DNA of 64,000 nt from NCBI RefSeq assembly GCF_000001735.4, contig NC_003076.8, forward strand, positions 2,666,001-2,730,000. The letters run 5' to 3'. Source of the stretch: Arabidopsis thaliana (taxonomy: Eukaryota; Streptophyta; Magnoliopsida; Brassicales; Brassicaceae). Position numbers and translations under genes: made by a program. How positions within the stretch are numbered: position 1 is the stretch's first letter; the number at the start of each line of letters is the position of its first letter. The notes under the pieces are model-generated. The model was not told the origin of the DNA. It did no database searches and worked only from the letters and a program-made list of their open reading frames with translations. Of the stretch, positions 1-11,152 are shown one piece after another.

Positions 1-15
1 AAACAGATCGGAAAA

Positions 16-42
16 TCGTCGAGAGAGAGAGAGAGAGAGAGA
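16..42 (+). repeat. GA microsatellite in YLS8 5' leader
   Basis: A run of about ten GA dinucleotides ends directly before the YLS8 ATG. Such CT/GA tracts are common in Arabidopsis 5' UTRs and may aid transcription start or translation. No function is shown by the sequence. Confidence 0.9.
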
Positions 43-936
43 ATGTCGTATCTTCTTCCACATCTGCACTCCGGTTGGGCTGTTGATCAGTCGATTCTGG
101 CCGAGGAAGAGCGTCTCGTCGTCATTCGTTTCGGCCATGACTGGGATGAGACCTGTATGCAGGTCTGTCAAACGTTTCTTCCTCTCTTATCTTTATATTT
201 CGATCTTGAGCTTGATTATATGTTTTTGATTCGATTTGTAGTTCATAGCTCTCGATTTGGATCCTTTCGTACTGGAAAATTGCGATACTTTGTGGTGATT
301 GTTTGAAAATTGTGTTCCTTAGCTCAGAACTGATGAAATTAGGGTTTCACTCAAAAAAATCCTAGTTGTTGGAGTTGGTTACTATGTAGAAGGTTTTGAA
401 TGTGTCCGTTTTAGTGTCCATTTCTGTGATTTATGCTTCGTTTTGTTCTTGCGAATTTGGTGATCTTGGAATATTCCGGATATGTTGTGTTGATTGTTTG
501 AAACTTTAGCCATTCGTGTGATCTTTATTATCTTGGAACTGATTAAAATTTTAGGGCTTCACTTACAATTGATTCTAGTATTCAGTTTCTGGTTTCTGTT
601 TTGATTCGAAGTTTTTGATTTTTGTAGATGGATGAGGTGCTTGCGTCTGTTGCTGAGACGATTAAGAACTTTGCAGTCATTTATCTGGTGGACATCACTG
701 AGGTTCCAGACTTCAACACCATGTACGAGCTGTACGATCCTTCTACGGTCATGTTCTTCTTCAGGAACAAGCACATCATGATCGATCTTGGAACTGGTAA
801 CAACAACAAGATCAACTGGGCTCTCAAGGACAAGCAGGAGTTCATTGATATCATTGAGACTGTCTACCGTGGTGCAAGGAAGGGTCGTGGGTTGGTGATT
901 GCTCCAAAAGATTACTCCACCAAATACCGTTACTAA
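43..936 (+). CDS. YLS8: YLS8 / DIM1 homologue, U5 snRNP 15 kDa protein
   Basis: Two coding exons, 43..162 and 628..936, joined at CAG|GTCTGT and TTTGTAG|ATG, give 142 aa. This is the usual length of DIM1/U5-15kD proteins. The protein has the thioredoxin-like fold of the family but is a structural component of the U5 snRNP and tri-snRNP, acting in pre-mRNA splicing in the nucleus. Visible hallmarks are the N-terminal LPHLHSGWAVDQAI-like segment (here LLPHLHSGWAVDQSI), the RFGHDWD segment, MFFFRNKHIMIDLGTGNNNK and the basic C-terminus ending DYSTKYRY. The ATG follows a GA-rich 5' leader directly. I recall the locus as At5g08290. The 5' end of the transcript and the promoter lie left of the window. 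Confidence 0.96.
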
Positions 937-1578
937 TCGAGCTTCCCAACACTATCTAGTTTGTTAAAACCATTGAGTCTAGTGATTCTGGTCAGCTGAA
1001 ATATCCCGTGAACTGGTTTCATTTCATATATGCTTTGATGATGATTGTGATTCTGGTTTTTGCTTACTGTTTCGGTTGTTCTCCATTTATGTATGTAACT
1101 ACTTGCTTCGAACATGATTCAGTGAAATGAAATTTGGAAGCCGTTGGGTTTATGTATATGCATCTTTGATCTTCCTGGGTTATGTATATGTGACACCATT
1201 TGTCTACCAAGTACCAACGATGGATACGAAAATGAAACTTTTTACTATTGAAAGATTTTACAGAATACGTTTATTCATAATTTTTCTGAAGAGCTCAATG
1301 TTTGAGAAAGATTCCAGAAAGATTTTAAATAATTTTTAGTTGACAGAATGATTGAAATAAATTCTAAAAAGTCCATCATCTAGAAATAAATGGGTTTGGG
1401 CTAAAATTGAGAAAAGTGTAGCCTTTAAAGGAAGCCTCTTTTGTCGGCTTTTGATCTCAGCTGATTCTTCAAAACCGAGCTCCGCTGAATTTTCTTTGCT
1501 CCATTTCCGTCTTCACACAGTTTAGGGTTCACAACTTGATTCGGATCGAAAGCACCGAGAAGAAGAAGCCAATCAATC
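937..1578. other. Intergenic: YLS8 3' UTR and succinyl-CoA ligase promoter
   Basis: The left half should hold the YLS8 3' UTR and the right half the promoter and leader of the next gene. No conserved coding frame is seen. Short open frames here have no family signature and overlap low-complexity sequence. Confidence 0.7.
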
Positions 1579-3672
1579 ATGTCTAGACAAGTGGCAAGGC
1601 TTATCGGATCTCTGTCATCAAAAGCTCGCCGTTGTTCTACCGGCGGCTCAGAGGTTTTTCCGTCATGCCAGTCTCTCACTTCGTTGACCCAATCTCGCTC
1701 CTTCGCGTCGGATCCTCATCCTCCTGCGGCGGTTTTCGTTGACAAAAACACACGAGTCCTCTGTCAAGGCATCACCGGAAAGAACGGCACTTTCCACACT
1801 GAACAAGCCATTGAGTACGGCACCAAAATGGTAAAATCCTGATTCTTTTTATCTTCTTCGAATTGGGTATTTCTCCATTGTTCCGATTACATTTGGTTTA
1901 GGGGTTTTCTAGTGATTTTGACAATGAGTACACATATATATGCTTTTTCATCACCTAAATTCCATTAGATCCTGGAGATGAGAGATTGCTTTAAAGCAAG
2001 TGGCTTTACTAATTTACGTTGTGTGCGTTTTTATTGTGTAATAATAGGTGGCAGGAGTGACACCGAAGAAGGGTGGAACAGAACACTTGGGTCTCCCAGT
2101 TTTCAACTCTGTTGCTGAAGCTAAGGCTGACACCAAAGCCAATGCCTCTGTGATTTATGTTCCTGCTCCTTTTGCTGCTGCTGCTATTATGGAGGGTATT
2201 GAGGCTGAGTTAGATCTTATTGTGTGTATCACCGAAGGAATCCCTCAACATGACATGGTACTTATTATTATCACCATGCCTTTGATTTTGTTTGTTATAT
2301 CTCCTTCAGTGCTTATTACATAGGATTGAATACTGATATAATTATCTCTTGTGCTTCTCTCTTTGACTTGAGTGATGTTTCTGATTTAGGTACGTGTAAA
2401 GCATGCTCTTAACAGTCAATCGAAAACTAGGCTGATTGGTCCAAACTGCCCTGGGATTATCAAGCCTGGTGAATGCAAAATTGGAATTATGCCGGGATAC
2501 ATCCACAAGCCTGGGAAGATTGGAATTGTCTCACGATCTGGAACCTTGACATATGAAGCTGTAAGTTTTTTTTCTTATGCTTGATGCTTGTTCTCTGTAT
2601 CCATCTCTCTCAAGTTTATTTCACCATAGTCTTTAGCCTGGGAAAAATCTCCGAAATTAGTTTTGTTTTCTAGTATAAATCCCTCCAAAGGTTAGATTGA
2701 ACATGGTTCTTTTGTTACACTATGGAGCTTTTGAAAATTTATATAAACAGGTTTTTGTTGGTTCTAGATTTTGAATTAGGCCTTATATTTCTTACGATTT
2801 CTAAACATTGTTTCGGTTTTGACTTTCCTGCAGGTTTTCCAAACAACTGCAGTGGGTCTAGGCCAATCTACTTGTGTAGGAATCGGTGGGGATCCTTTTA
2901 ACGGGACAAACTTTGTCGACTGCTTGGAGAAATTCTTTGTTGATCCTCAAACAGAAGGTAAGGTTTTCAAACTGGAGTTATCTAGCCATATCTTAATTCT
3001 GTTTCACCGTTTTCCAATTTTATTTTTCCTCTAGATAGATTAACTTTAAAGATCATTTAGTAGAAGAATGACCACATACTTACCTAATCTCTTTAGGTTA
3101 TGAAATTCTTGTTTTAGAAGGCTTCGATTCCTCTCTTTTCTTAGTTTAGTTGGTAGCTAAAATTTAAAAACTAAGAAACAACTGGCTGATTCAGGTATCG
3201 TTCTCATTGGAGAAATCGGAGGCACTGCAGAAGAAGATGCTGCAGCATTGATAAAGGTAATAATACCACTGAGAATCTCTTTCATCTTGGTCCATCTCTC
3301 TCTATTCTCATTCTTAAAAGTAAAATTCAAATTTTGGGTTTTGGTGAATATAAACAGGCAAGTGGTACTGAGAAGCCTGTTGTTGCTTTTATTGCTGGAC
3401 TTACTGCACCACCGGGTCGTCGAATGGGTCATGCCGGAGGTATTTTCATAAGCTATCTGAAGCCTAAACCGGATTTAATATTTTTGGTCTGTTGCTCTCA
3501 CTCACTCCTCTGGTTTTTGTTTGTTGCAGCCATTGTTTCCGGTGGTAAAGGTACGGCTCAGGACAAAATTAAGAGTTTGAATGATGCTGGAGTGAAGGTT
3601 GTTGAATCTCCGGCTAAGATTGGATCAGCGATGTATGAGCTCTTTCAAGAAAGAGGTCTTTTGAAGCAGTGA
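1579..3672 (+). CDS. Succinyl-CoA ligase alpha subunit, mitochondrial
   Basis: Seven exons (1579..1830, 2048..2257, 2390..2560, 2834..2957, 3195..3256, 3358..3439, 3530..3672) join in phase to 347 aa. It is the alpha subunit of the TCA-cycle enzyme that converts succinyl-CoA to succinate with substrate-level phosphorylation of ADP; it pairs with a beta subunit in the mitochondrial matrix. The first ~45 residues are Ser/Arg-rich and poor in acids, as in a mitochondrial presequence. The CoA-binding part shows [17 protein letters not shown]. The phosphohistidine loop [16 protein letters not shown] places the catalytic His at residue 298. The last junction splits the GAG|C of that loop across exons 6 and 7. 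I recall the locus as At5g08300, with a paralogue at At5g23250. Confidence 0.96.
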
Positions 3673-4133
3673 AGTGAATTTCACTAGCTTTCGCTTCTTT
3701 TTTTCCATCTTGAAACCTTCAAGAAAAAAGAAAAGAAAAAAACCCTAATTCCACGCCATTGATGGCTGCACACTTTTTTGGGGTTTGTTTTGCTATATTG
3801 ATATGATTTTTCCAATTGAACAGTGATAATTAAAAGAGATTCAAATCTTATGGCATTGGATTATTTTTAATGTTATCTTCCAGTACAAGAAATAAGAGTG
3901 AAGCAATGTTTCTTTACACAACATTATATCTTTTTCTAGCACCCAAATAATGAGTAGTAAATTATCTGAACACAGCTGAAACTTGTAATGTTTTTGGAAC
4001 TAAAAGTTGGGTTATATTGCCAACTGCACAAACCATCAGAATTGTTCTATAACTCTTTGAAGTTTGATCACGTAACATAATTTAGCTAAACCTTTTATCT
4101 AGGAAACTATATATGCAAACATTGTGGTGGTTG
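3673..4133. other. Tail-to-tail intergenic region with 3' UTRs
   Basis: This separates the stop codons of the plus-strand succinyl-CoA ligase gene and the minus-strand PPR gene. It is AT-rich and holds only expected 3' UTR and polyadenylation sequence. No gene is seen. Confidence 0.7.
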
Positions 4134-5738
4134 TCAAGAACAAAAACAATGATTGTCTTGATCATCATAGTCAACATCGAGATTCATCCAAGCTCCAGTC
4201 AGCTGTAACACTGCATAGATCTTGTCGGAGTGAAAATGTGTTTTGTCATGAGCGATGAATCTATGTCGTGTTCCATCCAAATCAAGTATACTGTGCCCTG
4301 CAATTTTCTTCACTCCTTTCTTCTCCATTGCTTCTCTCATAGACCGAGCTGCCCTAAACTGCTTGTTGATCGCATAAACGTTTGCTAGCCCGACATATCG
4401 TCCATCATTATGTGGTTGCAACTCTATAAGCTTCTTTCCAACTGTTTCCGCAAGCTCCAAGTTTCCGTGATTTATACACCCGTTAAGCAAAGCACCCAAC
4501 ATTGAACCCGTCGGTTTTATCGGCATTTCAGATATAAAATCATGTGCGTCTTTAACTAGACCAGCTCTGGAAAGCACATCAACCATACAAGCATAATGCT
4601 CGCTCTTTGGTTCCGCACCACTTTCCTTGAGACTCTTGAAGAAATGCCACGCTTCTTTCACTAATCCGCCATGGGAACAAGCAGCAAGCAAGCACAAGAA
4701 TGTTATCTCGTCCGGGTCAATCTTTGATTCTCGCATTTTGTGAAACAGTTGGAGCGACTCTCTAATGAACCCGTGACTCGCAAGCCCTCCAATGATAGCA
4801 TTCCACATCAAGGCATCTGTTTCCTTAACAGATGCTCTATAAAACACGCTCCAAGCGTCTCCTATCGATCCGCATTTCGCATACATATCAATAAGAGATG
4901 TCTGCAATATAACTGTTAACGGCAAATGCACATCGAGTATATAGCGATGTACAGTCTTTCCTCGATTTAGCGCACCCAAGTGAGCACAAGCGCATATAAC
5001 GCTAACCATAGTGACTTCATTTGCCTTTGATGAACCCATTCTCATCATCTGATCGAAAATTTCCAACGCTTTGTTATATTCACCTCTTTTTACATAGCCA
5101 TCGATCATAGAACTCCAAGTCACAACATCTCTCTCACTCATTTCATCAAACACCAGTCTTGCTGAAACAACATCCCCGCTCTTGGCATACGCATCTAAAA
5201 TAGAGTTCCAAGTAACCAAGTTCTTATGAGGCATTTCATCGAACAACTTGCGCGCAGAAGCTTGGTCTCGGAACGAACCATACATATGAATAAGAGTATT
5301 ACATATGAACAAATCCCACTCAAGCCCAGATTTAACCACGGAGCAATGCAAAGACCCACCAAGTTTTCTGTTCGAGAGACGAGAACTCGACTTCATAAGA
5401 AACGGATAAGTCATATGATCAGGTAATAACCCGAACCTCAACATCTGGATATAGACGCTGATCGATTTCTCGGGGTTTCTGCTATTGGAGAAACCTCGTA
5501 TTACGAAATTCCATCCGTAATTCGGAGGATCAGATAGTTTTGACAAGAATTTGTAAGCGTAGTCAACGTCGCCTGATGAAGACAAAGCAGAGAAAGACAG
5601 AGTTTGAGAAACAAAAGGCTCTTCCTCGGAGAGACCAAGTGTGATCAGGAGGGTGTGTATTTTGTACAGCTCCGACATTGATTTGCATTGGTGACGCAGA
5701 ATCGATTTCGCAACGAGAGACGATGATGATTTCAACAT
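4134..5738 (-). CDS. PLS/E-type pentatricopeptide repeat protein, 534 aa
   Basis: Intronless frame of 534 codons on the minus strand. It carries repeated 31-36 residue PPR motifs of the PLS type, such as YAKSGDVVSARLVFDEM and YAKCGSIGDAWSVFYRA. An E/E+ module follows (segments GCINHGNLELAETVGKKL, GRYVGLANVYAINKQFRAA, then GVKKIAGHSILDL). The DYW deaminase domain is absent. By family knowledge such proteins bind single organellar RNA sites, usually for C-to-U editing, with the deaminase supplied by a partner. The N-terminus (MLKSSSSLVAKSILRHQ) could be an organelle presequence. I recall it as At5g08305. The organelle and RNA target cannot be read from the sequence. Confidence 0.93.
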   Translation of the reverse strand: MLKSSSSLVAKSILRHQCKSMSELYKIHTLLITLGLSEEEPFVSQTLSFSALSSSGDVDYAYKFLSKLSDPPNYGWNFVIRGFSNSRNPEKSISVYIQMLRFGLLPDHMTYPFLMKSSSRLSNRKLGGSLHCSVVKSGLEWDLFICNTLIHMYGSFRDQASARKLFDEMPHKNLVTWNSILDAYAKSGDVVSARLVFDEMSERDVVTWSSMIDGYVKRGEYNKALEIFDQMMRMGSSKANEVTMVSVICACAHLGALNRGKTVHRYILDVHLPLTVILQTSLIDMYAKCGSIGDAWSVFYRASVKETDALMWNAIIGGLASHGFIRESLQLFHKMRESKIDPDEITFLCLLAACSHGGLVKEAWHFFKSLKESGAEPKSEHYACMVDVLSRAGLVKDAHDFISEMPIKPTGSMLGALLNGCINHGNLELAETVGKKLIELQPHNDGRYVGLANVYAINKQFRAARSMREAMEKKGVKKIAGHSILDLDGTRHRFIAHDKTHFHSDKIYAVLQLTGAWMNLDVDYDDQDNHCFCS

Positions 5739-6755
5739 TCACCTCTTTAAGAAGAACTTCAACATTTCAATTCTAGTTTTTGATTGAAGCGGTTTATTTT
5801 AACTAACGATTTGAAAAGTTTTGCAGATAAACCCCTGAAGGTTTTGCCTTAGGACATTTTAACCCTGATCTTTTTGTTTGTTTTTGTTTTGTTTTTTTAA
5901 TAGCCCAAATGTTTTAATCGGAACACAACGTACCACTTTATTTGGTTATTGGGTGATTTGAACTGCAAAAATAAAAACACGGTTTCATTTGCAGCTCTCT
6001 TCTTTGAATCTTCATCAGACATACAAGTACTCAGAAAGGAATAGAAAAATTACAAATTTTTTATTTATTAACAGACAAATACACTGAATGGTGGATTCCA
6101 AGTTATTTCTACAAGGGTCTGATTACTGAAAGAGATTTACTATGAAATCTAGCAAAATAAAGCTAACCACAGACAAAAAAAAATTACTGCTTTATCCAAC
6201 TGGCTAATCCTGGCAAGCATCTCAGGTTGATATCTTGAATTTCATCTGCAATCTAGTATCCAAATGCAACTATCTGAGCTTGAACATTGCGGGTAGAGCT
6301 ACGAGTAACTCCTTGAGGACCGGTATTGAAAATCAGAAGCTTCTGCAACAGGTTTGTTTATATCATAGCTTTAAGAGCCAGTACTACTGATCCAGATATA
6401 CGGAACCTCTGTGCATAGTCTCATCAAGTACAACTCCCGAACCTGGTTGCCAGTAATTGTAATATCAACATTAGCTTTTCTATTAATGATCCAAAGTCCA
6501 AACATACCCATAGAACTATCTCTTAGTCTTTTTTTCCAGATGTAAGTGCATCACGTTACAAAAACAAAACAAAATCTTGAACCCGAGCACATACCTTGTA
6601 AGAGGGAGCTGGGTCCATTGGCATCATACCAAGATTAGGAACAAGGAGCTAGCTTCTTATTGGTTTCAAAACTGAGCTTTTACCAAATCATTATCTGAAA
6701 AGCTCTGCAACCAATTTTGGTAAGTATCCCTTGTTTTTCAATTAATGTGTTTGGC
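5739..6755. other. Intergenic between two PPR genes
   Basis: The left end is the leader and promoter of the 534-aa PPR gene; the right end is downstream of the stop of the 832-aa PPR gene. The strand composition around 6050-6750 fits a minus-strand 3' UTR, perhaps spliced. No coding frame with a family signature is seen. Confidence 0.6.
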
Positions 6756-9254
6756 TCATATTCTACTCACAACAGCTAAAATTGGAATTCTGCCGTCTTT
6801 TATTAGACATGTGAGATAGCATGATGTCCTCAAGTCTTCCACAAACTTACTTGTAACATTAACAGCAAGCATATAGTTCCTATCTACTGAAACCGGAAAT
6901 CTTCCTTTATGAACCATTTCTCTGAATATCCCAAACCCAGCATTGATGTTTTCACTTGACAGAAAAGAGCTTACGAGTGATAAGTAAACAGCTGAATCAG
7001 GCTCCATTTCTTTTTCTTCCATCTCACGAAAATAAACTAAGGCCTCACCAGACCAGCCACACTTGCAAAGACCCTGAATAAGTGCCATAAAAGTAATTCT
7101 ATTTGGATAGCAATCTTTTCCCTTCATTTCATTCCAACGAAAGATTGCTTCACTAGGTCTTCCGCTAGCGCATAGCCCATGTATTAAGCTAGTGTAAGTA
7201 ATAACATCAGGGTTTTTCTCATCCTCATACATCCTCACTATACAAGACAGGCCCCGGTCAATCTCACCTTCCTTGCACCATCCATCTATCATACTGTTAT
7301 AAGTAGCAACAGTAGGTTTTAGTCCTTTTGATACCATTTCATTAAATAGGATATCAGCTTCCATAGTTCGACACGCTTTACATAGAGCCTTTATCAATAC
7401 ATGATATGCAATCACATCAGGGCAGTGACCATTGGCACATATGTCTCGGAATAACTCTAAACCTCTATCTACTCCCTCATTTTTTATGAGGCCATCAATC
7501 GCAGCAGTAGAGGCAACCATGTGACCAAGGAAACCTTCTCCAGCTACATCATCAAGGTACTTGCAAGCATCAACAGCCCTTCCATTCTCGCAAAGTTTTT
7601 TGACAAGAAAGGTAGTATGCTTTATCCATGGCTCAAATCCATAAAAACGCATCTTTTTCAGCAGGTCCAATGCTCCTACAAAATCGCATCGTTCAGCCAA
7701 GCAACCATAAATACAATTAAGCGTGAATTGACTTGGTTCAACTCCGGCATCCTTCATTTCTCCTAAGAGTTTCAAGCTTTCTTCCGACCTTCCTTCTTTA
7801 CACATCCCCTCTATTATGTTGTTGTACATCATAGGACCTGGAATAAGGCCATTCTGGACAATATCATGTAACAAGGTCACTGCCATATCCACCTTGTTAG
7901 CTTTGACTAAGCAATTAATCACAATGCTAAGAGAATCTGAATCTGGGAGGATTGCTTTATTATGATCCTTAAGAAGCTTAACAATCTCAGACACACCATC
8001 CGACTCATAATTTCCCATGAGATTCTGAATAAAACTGTAAGCCTCATGCACCAAATCATTCCTAATAAACCCCTCAAACAAAGATTTGTAAAGAAGCATC
8101 ACAGATTTTTTGTCTATGTCTCCAATGATCACTTCTGTTATTCGACTTAATTCACTTTCTTCGGAAAATGAACATAATAGCTTCCCAAGTATTCCTCTAT
8201 CAGGTGGAATTCCTGACCTCTTAATCTCCAAATACAAACTCAGCGCCATCTCAAGATCTTTATGCTTGCAAAGTCCTCCTATCAACACATCATACAATGC
8301 AATATCAGCGTTCATACCCATCCGACGCATTTTCTCAAACAACTGAAAAGCTTTATCAATCCGTGACTCCTTTACGAATCCATGTATCAAAACACAATAT
8401 GTCTTATAGTTCAACCTAATATCTCGTTCTTCAAGCATCTCAATCAACTCGAAAGCCTTATCCACCTGACCCCACTTACAAAATGAAACAACCAAAATCG
8501 TTGAAATATGTTCATCAAGCCAACCTCTACTAAGAATCTCATTGAAAACACTCAACGCTCTCTCAGACTTACCAGTGTTGCAATAAACCTGCAAAACTGG
8601 TGTAAGAGTAAATTTATCGAAATGAAAACCGCAATCCCTCATCTCCTTCAACCTCGCCTCAACCAACTCAACAGAGCTCGAATTCGACTTAGAAATTGCT
8701 TCTAACAAACAGTTATAAGTATAAGCATTAGGAACACAAAGACCCATCTCTCTAACTCGATCAAAAACAGAACTTGCTTCATCCACTAGCCCAGCATTAC
8801 CTAAACACCGAATGAAAAACCCGAAAGCTCCAGGAGACATGAAACAACGAGAATTCAGAACATCTACAACCAAAGCTTTCAGTGAGGCATTTTGTCGAGC
8901 ACGTGATAGGATAGAAGCCATGGCATTGTAAGCATACATATCGTTTCTGTAACCTTCCTGTTTAGAAGCCCAATTGAAGAACAGATAAGCCAAACCCCAC
9001 CTTTTGAATCCATTCAAGACGGTTTCGACTACCTTGGTGTTGAGCTCTGGAGAGAGTATCAGTAGCTCAGGGTCGTCAGGTGAAAAAGGTTGTCTAGTGA
9101 AGATCACGATTAGGTTTTGGGCAAGCTTGGATTGATTGGGATGGAGGAATCTGGTGTTATCTAGCTTCGTAGTGAGTGGTCTGTGAAGAAGTTGGCGTTG
9201 TTGTTGTTGTCTAGAGAATCGTTGGCAAAGAAGAGCGATTCTCGAGAAGGCCAT
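6756..9254 (-). CDS. P-type pentatricopeptide repeat protein, 832 aa
   Basis: Single-exon minus-strand gene. The frame stays open up to 9404 (882 codons), but I prefer the ATG at 9254. From there the protein (MAFSRIALLCQRFSRQQ...) is 832 aa and begins with an Arg/Ser/Leu-rich, mitochondrial-type presequence, while the upstream 50 residues are basic and unlike a presequence. The body is a long run of 35-residue P-type PPR motifs, for example YNSMIDGWCKEGEIDRGL and YTSLIHGLCASGRPSEAI, with no E or DYW tail. P-type PPR proteins usually stabilise, process or activate single mitochondrial or plastid transcripts. I recall it as At5g08310. A short duplicated piece of this gene lies at 9590..9731. 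Confidence 0.92.
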   Translation of the reverse strand: MAFSRIALLCQRFSRQQQQRQLLHRPLTTKLDNTRFLHPNQSKLAQNLIVIFTRQPFSPDDPELLILSPELNTKVVETVLNGFKRWGLAYLFFNWASKQEGYRNDMYAYNAMASILSRARQNASLKALVVDVLNSRCFMSPGAFGFFIRCLGNAGLVDEASSVFDRVREMGLCVPNAYTYNCLLEAISKSNSSSVELVEARLKEMRDCGFHFDKFTLTPVLQVYCNTGKSERALSVFNEILSRGWLDEHISTILVVSFCKWGQVDKAFELIEMLEERDIRLNYKTYCVLIHGFVKESRIDKAFQLFEKMRRMGMNADIALYDVLIGGLCKHKDLEMALSLYLEIKRSGIPPDRGILGKLLCSFSEESELSRITEVIIGDIDKKSVMLLYKSLFEGFIRNDLVHEAYSFIQNLMGNYESDGVSEIVKLLKDHNKAILPDSDSLSIVINCLVKANKVDMAVTLLHDIVQNGLIPGPMMYNNIIEGMCKEGRSEESLKLLGEMKDAGVEPSQFTLNCIYGCLAERCDFVGALDLLKKMRFYGFEPWIKHTTFLVKKLCENGRAVDACKYLDDVAGEGFLGHMVASTAAIDGLIKNEGVDRGLELFRDICANGHCPDVIAYHVLIKALCKACRTMEADILFNEMVSKGLKPTVATYNSMIDGWCKEGEIDRGLSCIVRMYEDEKNPDVITYTSLIHGLCASGRPSEAIFRWNEMKGKDCYPNRITFMALIQGLCKCGWSGEALVYFREMEEKEMEPDSAVYLSLVSSFLSSENINAGFGIFREMVHKGRFPVSVDRNYMLAVNVTSKFVEDLRTSCYLTCLIKDGRIPILAVVSRI

Positions 9255-9589
9255 GAGAAGAAGAAAATTAGACCAAAACCCTTTCGTCTGTGGTTTTGAT
9301 TTTCCTAAACCCTTTCGTTTTTGTTGGCACCTGAAGACCGTGTTTGGCTTCTGCTGTTCTGCTCCAATTTGAAACGCGAGTTTTGCAGACGTGATTTTTC
9401 TCAAGAGTCAACCTTTTCTTTTGTGTGCCGAGCAAAGTCAACCTAGAGCAACTTTGTTTTCTAGCCGGTACGGTTCGATTCGATTTTATCAGTTTCTATT
9501 TCGATTGCCTTGCATACCGGGAGTAACGGACCTTCATAAAACTTTTAATTTTATAAAGAAAACAAAAAACAGAACAATATGACTCAGTA

Positions 9590-9731
9590 GACCAGCCACG
9601 CTTGCAAAAACCCTGAATAAGTGCCACGAAAGTAATTCTATTTGGATAGCAATCTTTGCCCTTCATTTCGTTCCAACTAGAGATAGCTTCACTAGGTCTT
9701 CCTCTAGCGCATAGCCAATGTACTAAGCTAG
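9590..9731 (-). pseudogene. PPR gene fragment, duplicated from the adjacent gene
   Basis: Positions 9590..9731 align without gaps to 7051..7192 inside the 832-aa PPR gene. I count about 12 mismatches over 142 bases, near 92 percent identity, in the same orientation with a constant offset of 2539. Read on the minus strand it still encodes a PPR segment, such as NEMKGKDCYPNRITF, without a stop across the fragment. There is no start codon or flanking PPR sequence, so it is a broken partial copy upstream of its parent's start. It is probably non-functional, but it could be transcribed with the parent's promoter region. Confidence 0.88.
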
Positions 9732-10176
9732 GGAGTAGAAAGCTTCCTCTTTAGAAGAAGACGAAGAAGCTCTTTACTGTTTTTAACTTGTGATATGCAA
9801 TGCAAACCTTTTTTATTGTTGTACTTGGGGATCAATAATCATTATGTCTTCATTACTAGTTACCTATATGCTGTTTTTCTTTGTTTGCTTTTGGACGGGA
9901 TGTTAAGTCCTTATCAAGTTTTTATTACTTATTATCTTAGGTGTATTTTAGTCTTAGGCTAATATTAGAATTAAATTCTGAAAAATAAATCAAAACAGAT
10001 TAAAAACTAAGATTTGCTTCTTAGTTAAGAGGTTTTTATGAATGAAAAAAGTAGCAACATATCATGTTTCAAAATTTTAATTTGAATAATTATTAAGAAG
10101 CAAAGCTAAACATTGTAGATGGTCTTAGTAATCAAACAAACGCATTAACGCATGCATATTTGTTTTTAATTGTGAG
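9732..10176. other. AT-rich intergenic region
   Basis: This lies between the PPR fragment and the stop of the defensin-like gene. It is AT-rich, with T-rich tracts and no conserved coding frame. The right end should contain the defensin-like gene's 3' UTR. Confidence 0.6.
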
Positions 10177-10580
10177 TTAACAATAACAGTGGCATTGTCC
10201 TCCGTGAGACATAGATTTGCAGTAACCGCCTTTTCCATTGTCGCATCCATTGAGACACCAACTGTTACATCTCTGGTCGTCATTTTTTGTGTTGCACTTT
10301 CCAAATTTCGGGTGGTTATTACAACACAAGGAACCACCATTCTCTACATTATATCCTTCAACATCTGCCAATATCACAAAGAATTGAAACAGTTTTGTCT
10401 AATATGAATTCATGGAATTTTGTAATTAAAGTAATAAGTTTGTATTGAAACACAAAAATAAGTTTGTTAGAGTGTAAAAACTTGAGAAAATACCCCTAAT
10501 TATAAGAGAGAATACGTACCAATAAGTGAGAAAGTGAGAATAAGGAGCAAAGCAAAGGAAAAAACTTTCAAACCAGCCAT
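10177..10580 (-). CDS. Defensin-like cysteine-rich secreted peptide, 82 aa
   Basis: Two exons on the minus strand (10520..10580 and 10177..10364) join at ATTG|GTACGT and TTGGCAG|AT to give 82 aa. Residues 1-24 form a hydrophobic signal peptide (MAGLKVFSFALLLILTFSLI). The intron falls near its end, the standard position in defensin-like (DEFL) genes. The mature part has ten cysteines, including CC near its start, CNSWC, GC and a CHCYC end, which fits a disulfide-rich extracellular peptide. Such peptides act in defence or reproductive signalling; the target is not known from sequence. I recall it as At5g08315. An overlapping 71-codon frame at 10125..10340 is a frame shadow. Confidence 0.9.
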
Positions 10581-11152
10581 TGTTAATAGTTTTTTTTTTT
10601 TTTATAAGTGTTTATAGATGATTGTGAAAGTGATGATTTTATTATAATACAATGAGATGTTTATATACACGTAGAGGTAACTAATCACAATTAATGTAAA
10701 TATATGAATATACATAATTAGAGGATTGATATATTCAAGGATATGAATGTATTCTTTGATTGATTGTGAAGATACGATGGTATCCGTTTAAACTTGTTTT
10801 TGGTAATTCTATGGTAACGTTTTATTTAGTCTATTGGAAAATTCAAACCCCTTCATGCTCTGTTGTACAGACAACTTCTTCTTGTTGCAAATAACAAAAC
10901 ACCTTAAAGGCTAAAATTAAATACTGATTTTTACGAAATGGGCTTCTTAATTTCTTAAGGCCCATATATCTTTCCATCTGAACAATTTGTAAGCCCAATT
11001 AGAAGCCACTGTAAGTTATATAAAACGAAGTTTGTCATCGTCTTCGTCGGTGAACCTCCGATTTGACTGCACCGTCGGAGCTCGACGCTGAGCTAAGCTT
11101 AACCAAGAGCTGTCGTATATTACACTAGCAGTGAAGATCGAATCTTAAAACC
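10581..11152. promoter_or_regulatory. Divergent promoter region: defensin-like (-) and EAPP homologue (+)
   Basis: Facing the plus-strand gene are three TGGGCY 'site II' elements (TGGGCT at 10939, reverse TGGGCC at 10959, reverse TGGGCT at 10992) and a TATATAAAA box at 11017, about 130 nt before the ATG. Site II elements are typical of growth- and cell-cycle-linked plant genes and are bound by TCP factors. Facing the minus-strand gene, a TATATAA motif lies near 10661-10670, about 85 nt before its ATG. The rest is AT-rich. Confidence 0.65.

Noticed and set aside
9255-9404. 50-residue N-terminal extension of the 832-aa PPR protein
   Set aside because: The frame is open, but the residues are Lys/Gln-rich and not presequence-like; the internal MAFSR start gives a normal mitochondrial presequence.
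10125-10340. Second overlapping frame in the defensin-like gene
   Set aside because: Frame shadow: it lacks a signal peptide and its cysteine spacing does not fit the family, whereas the spliced frame fits fully.
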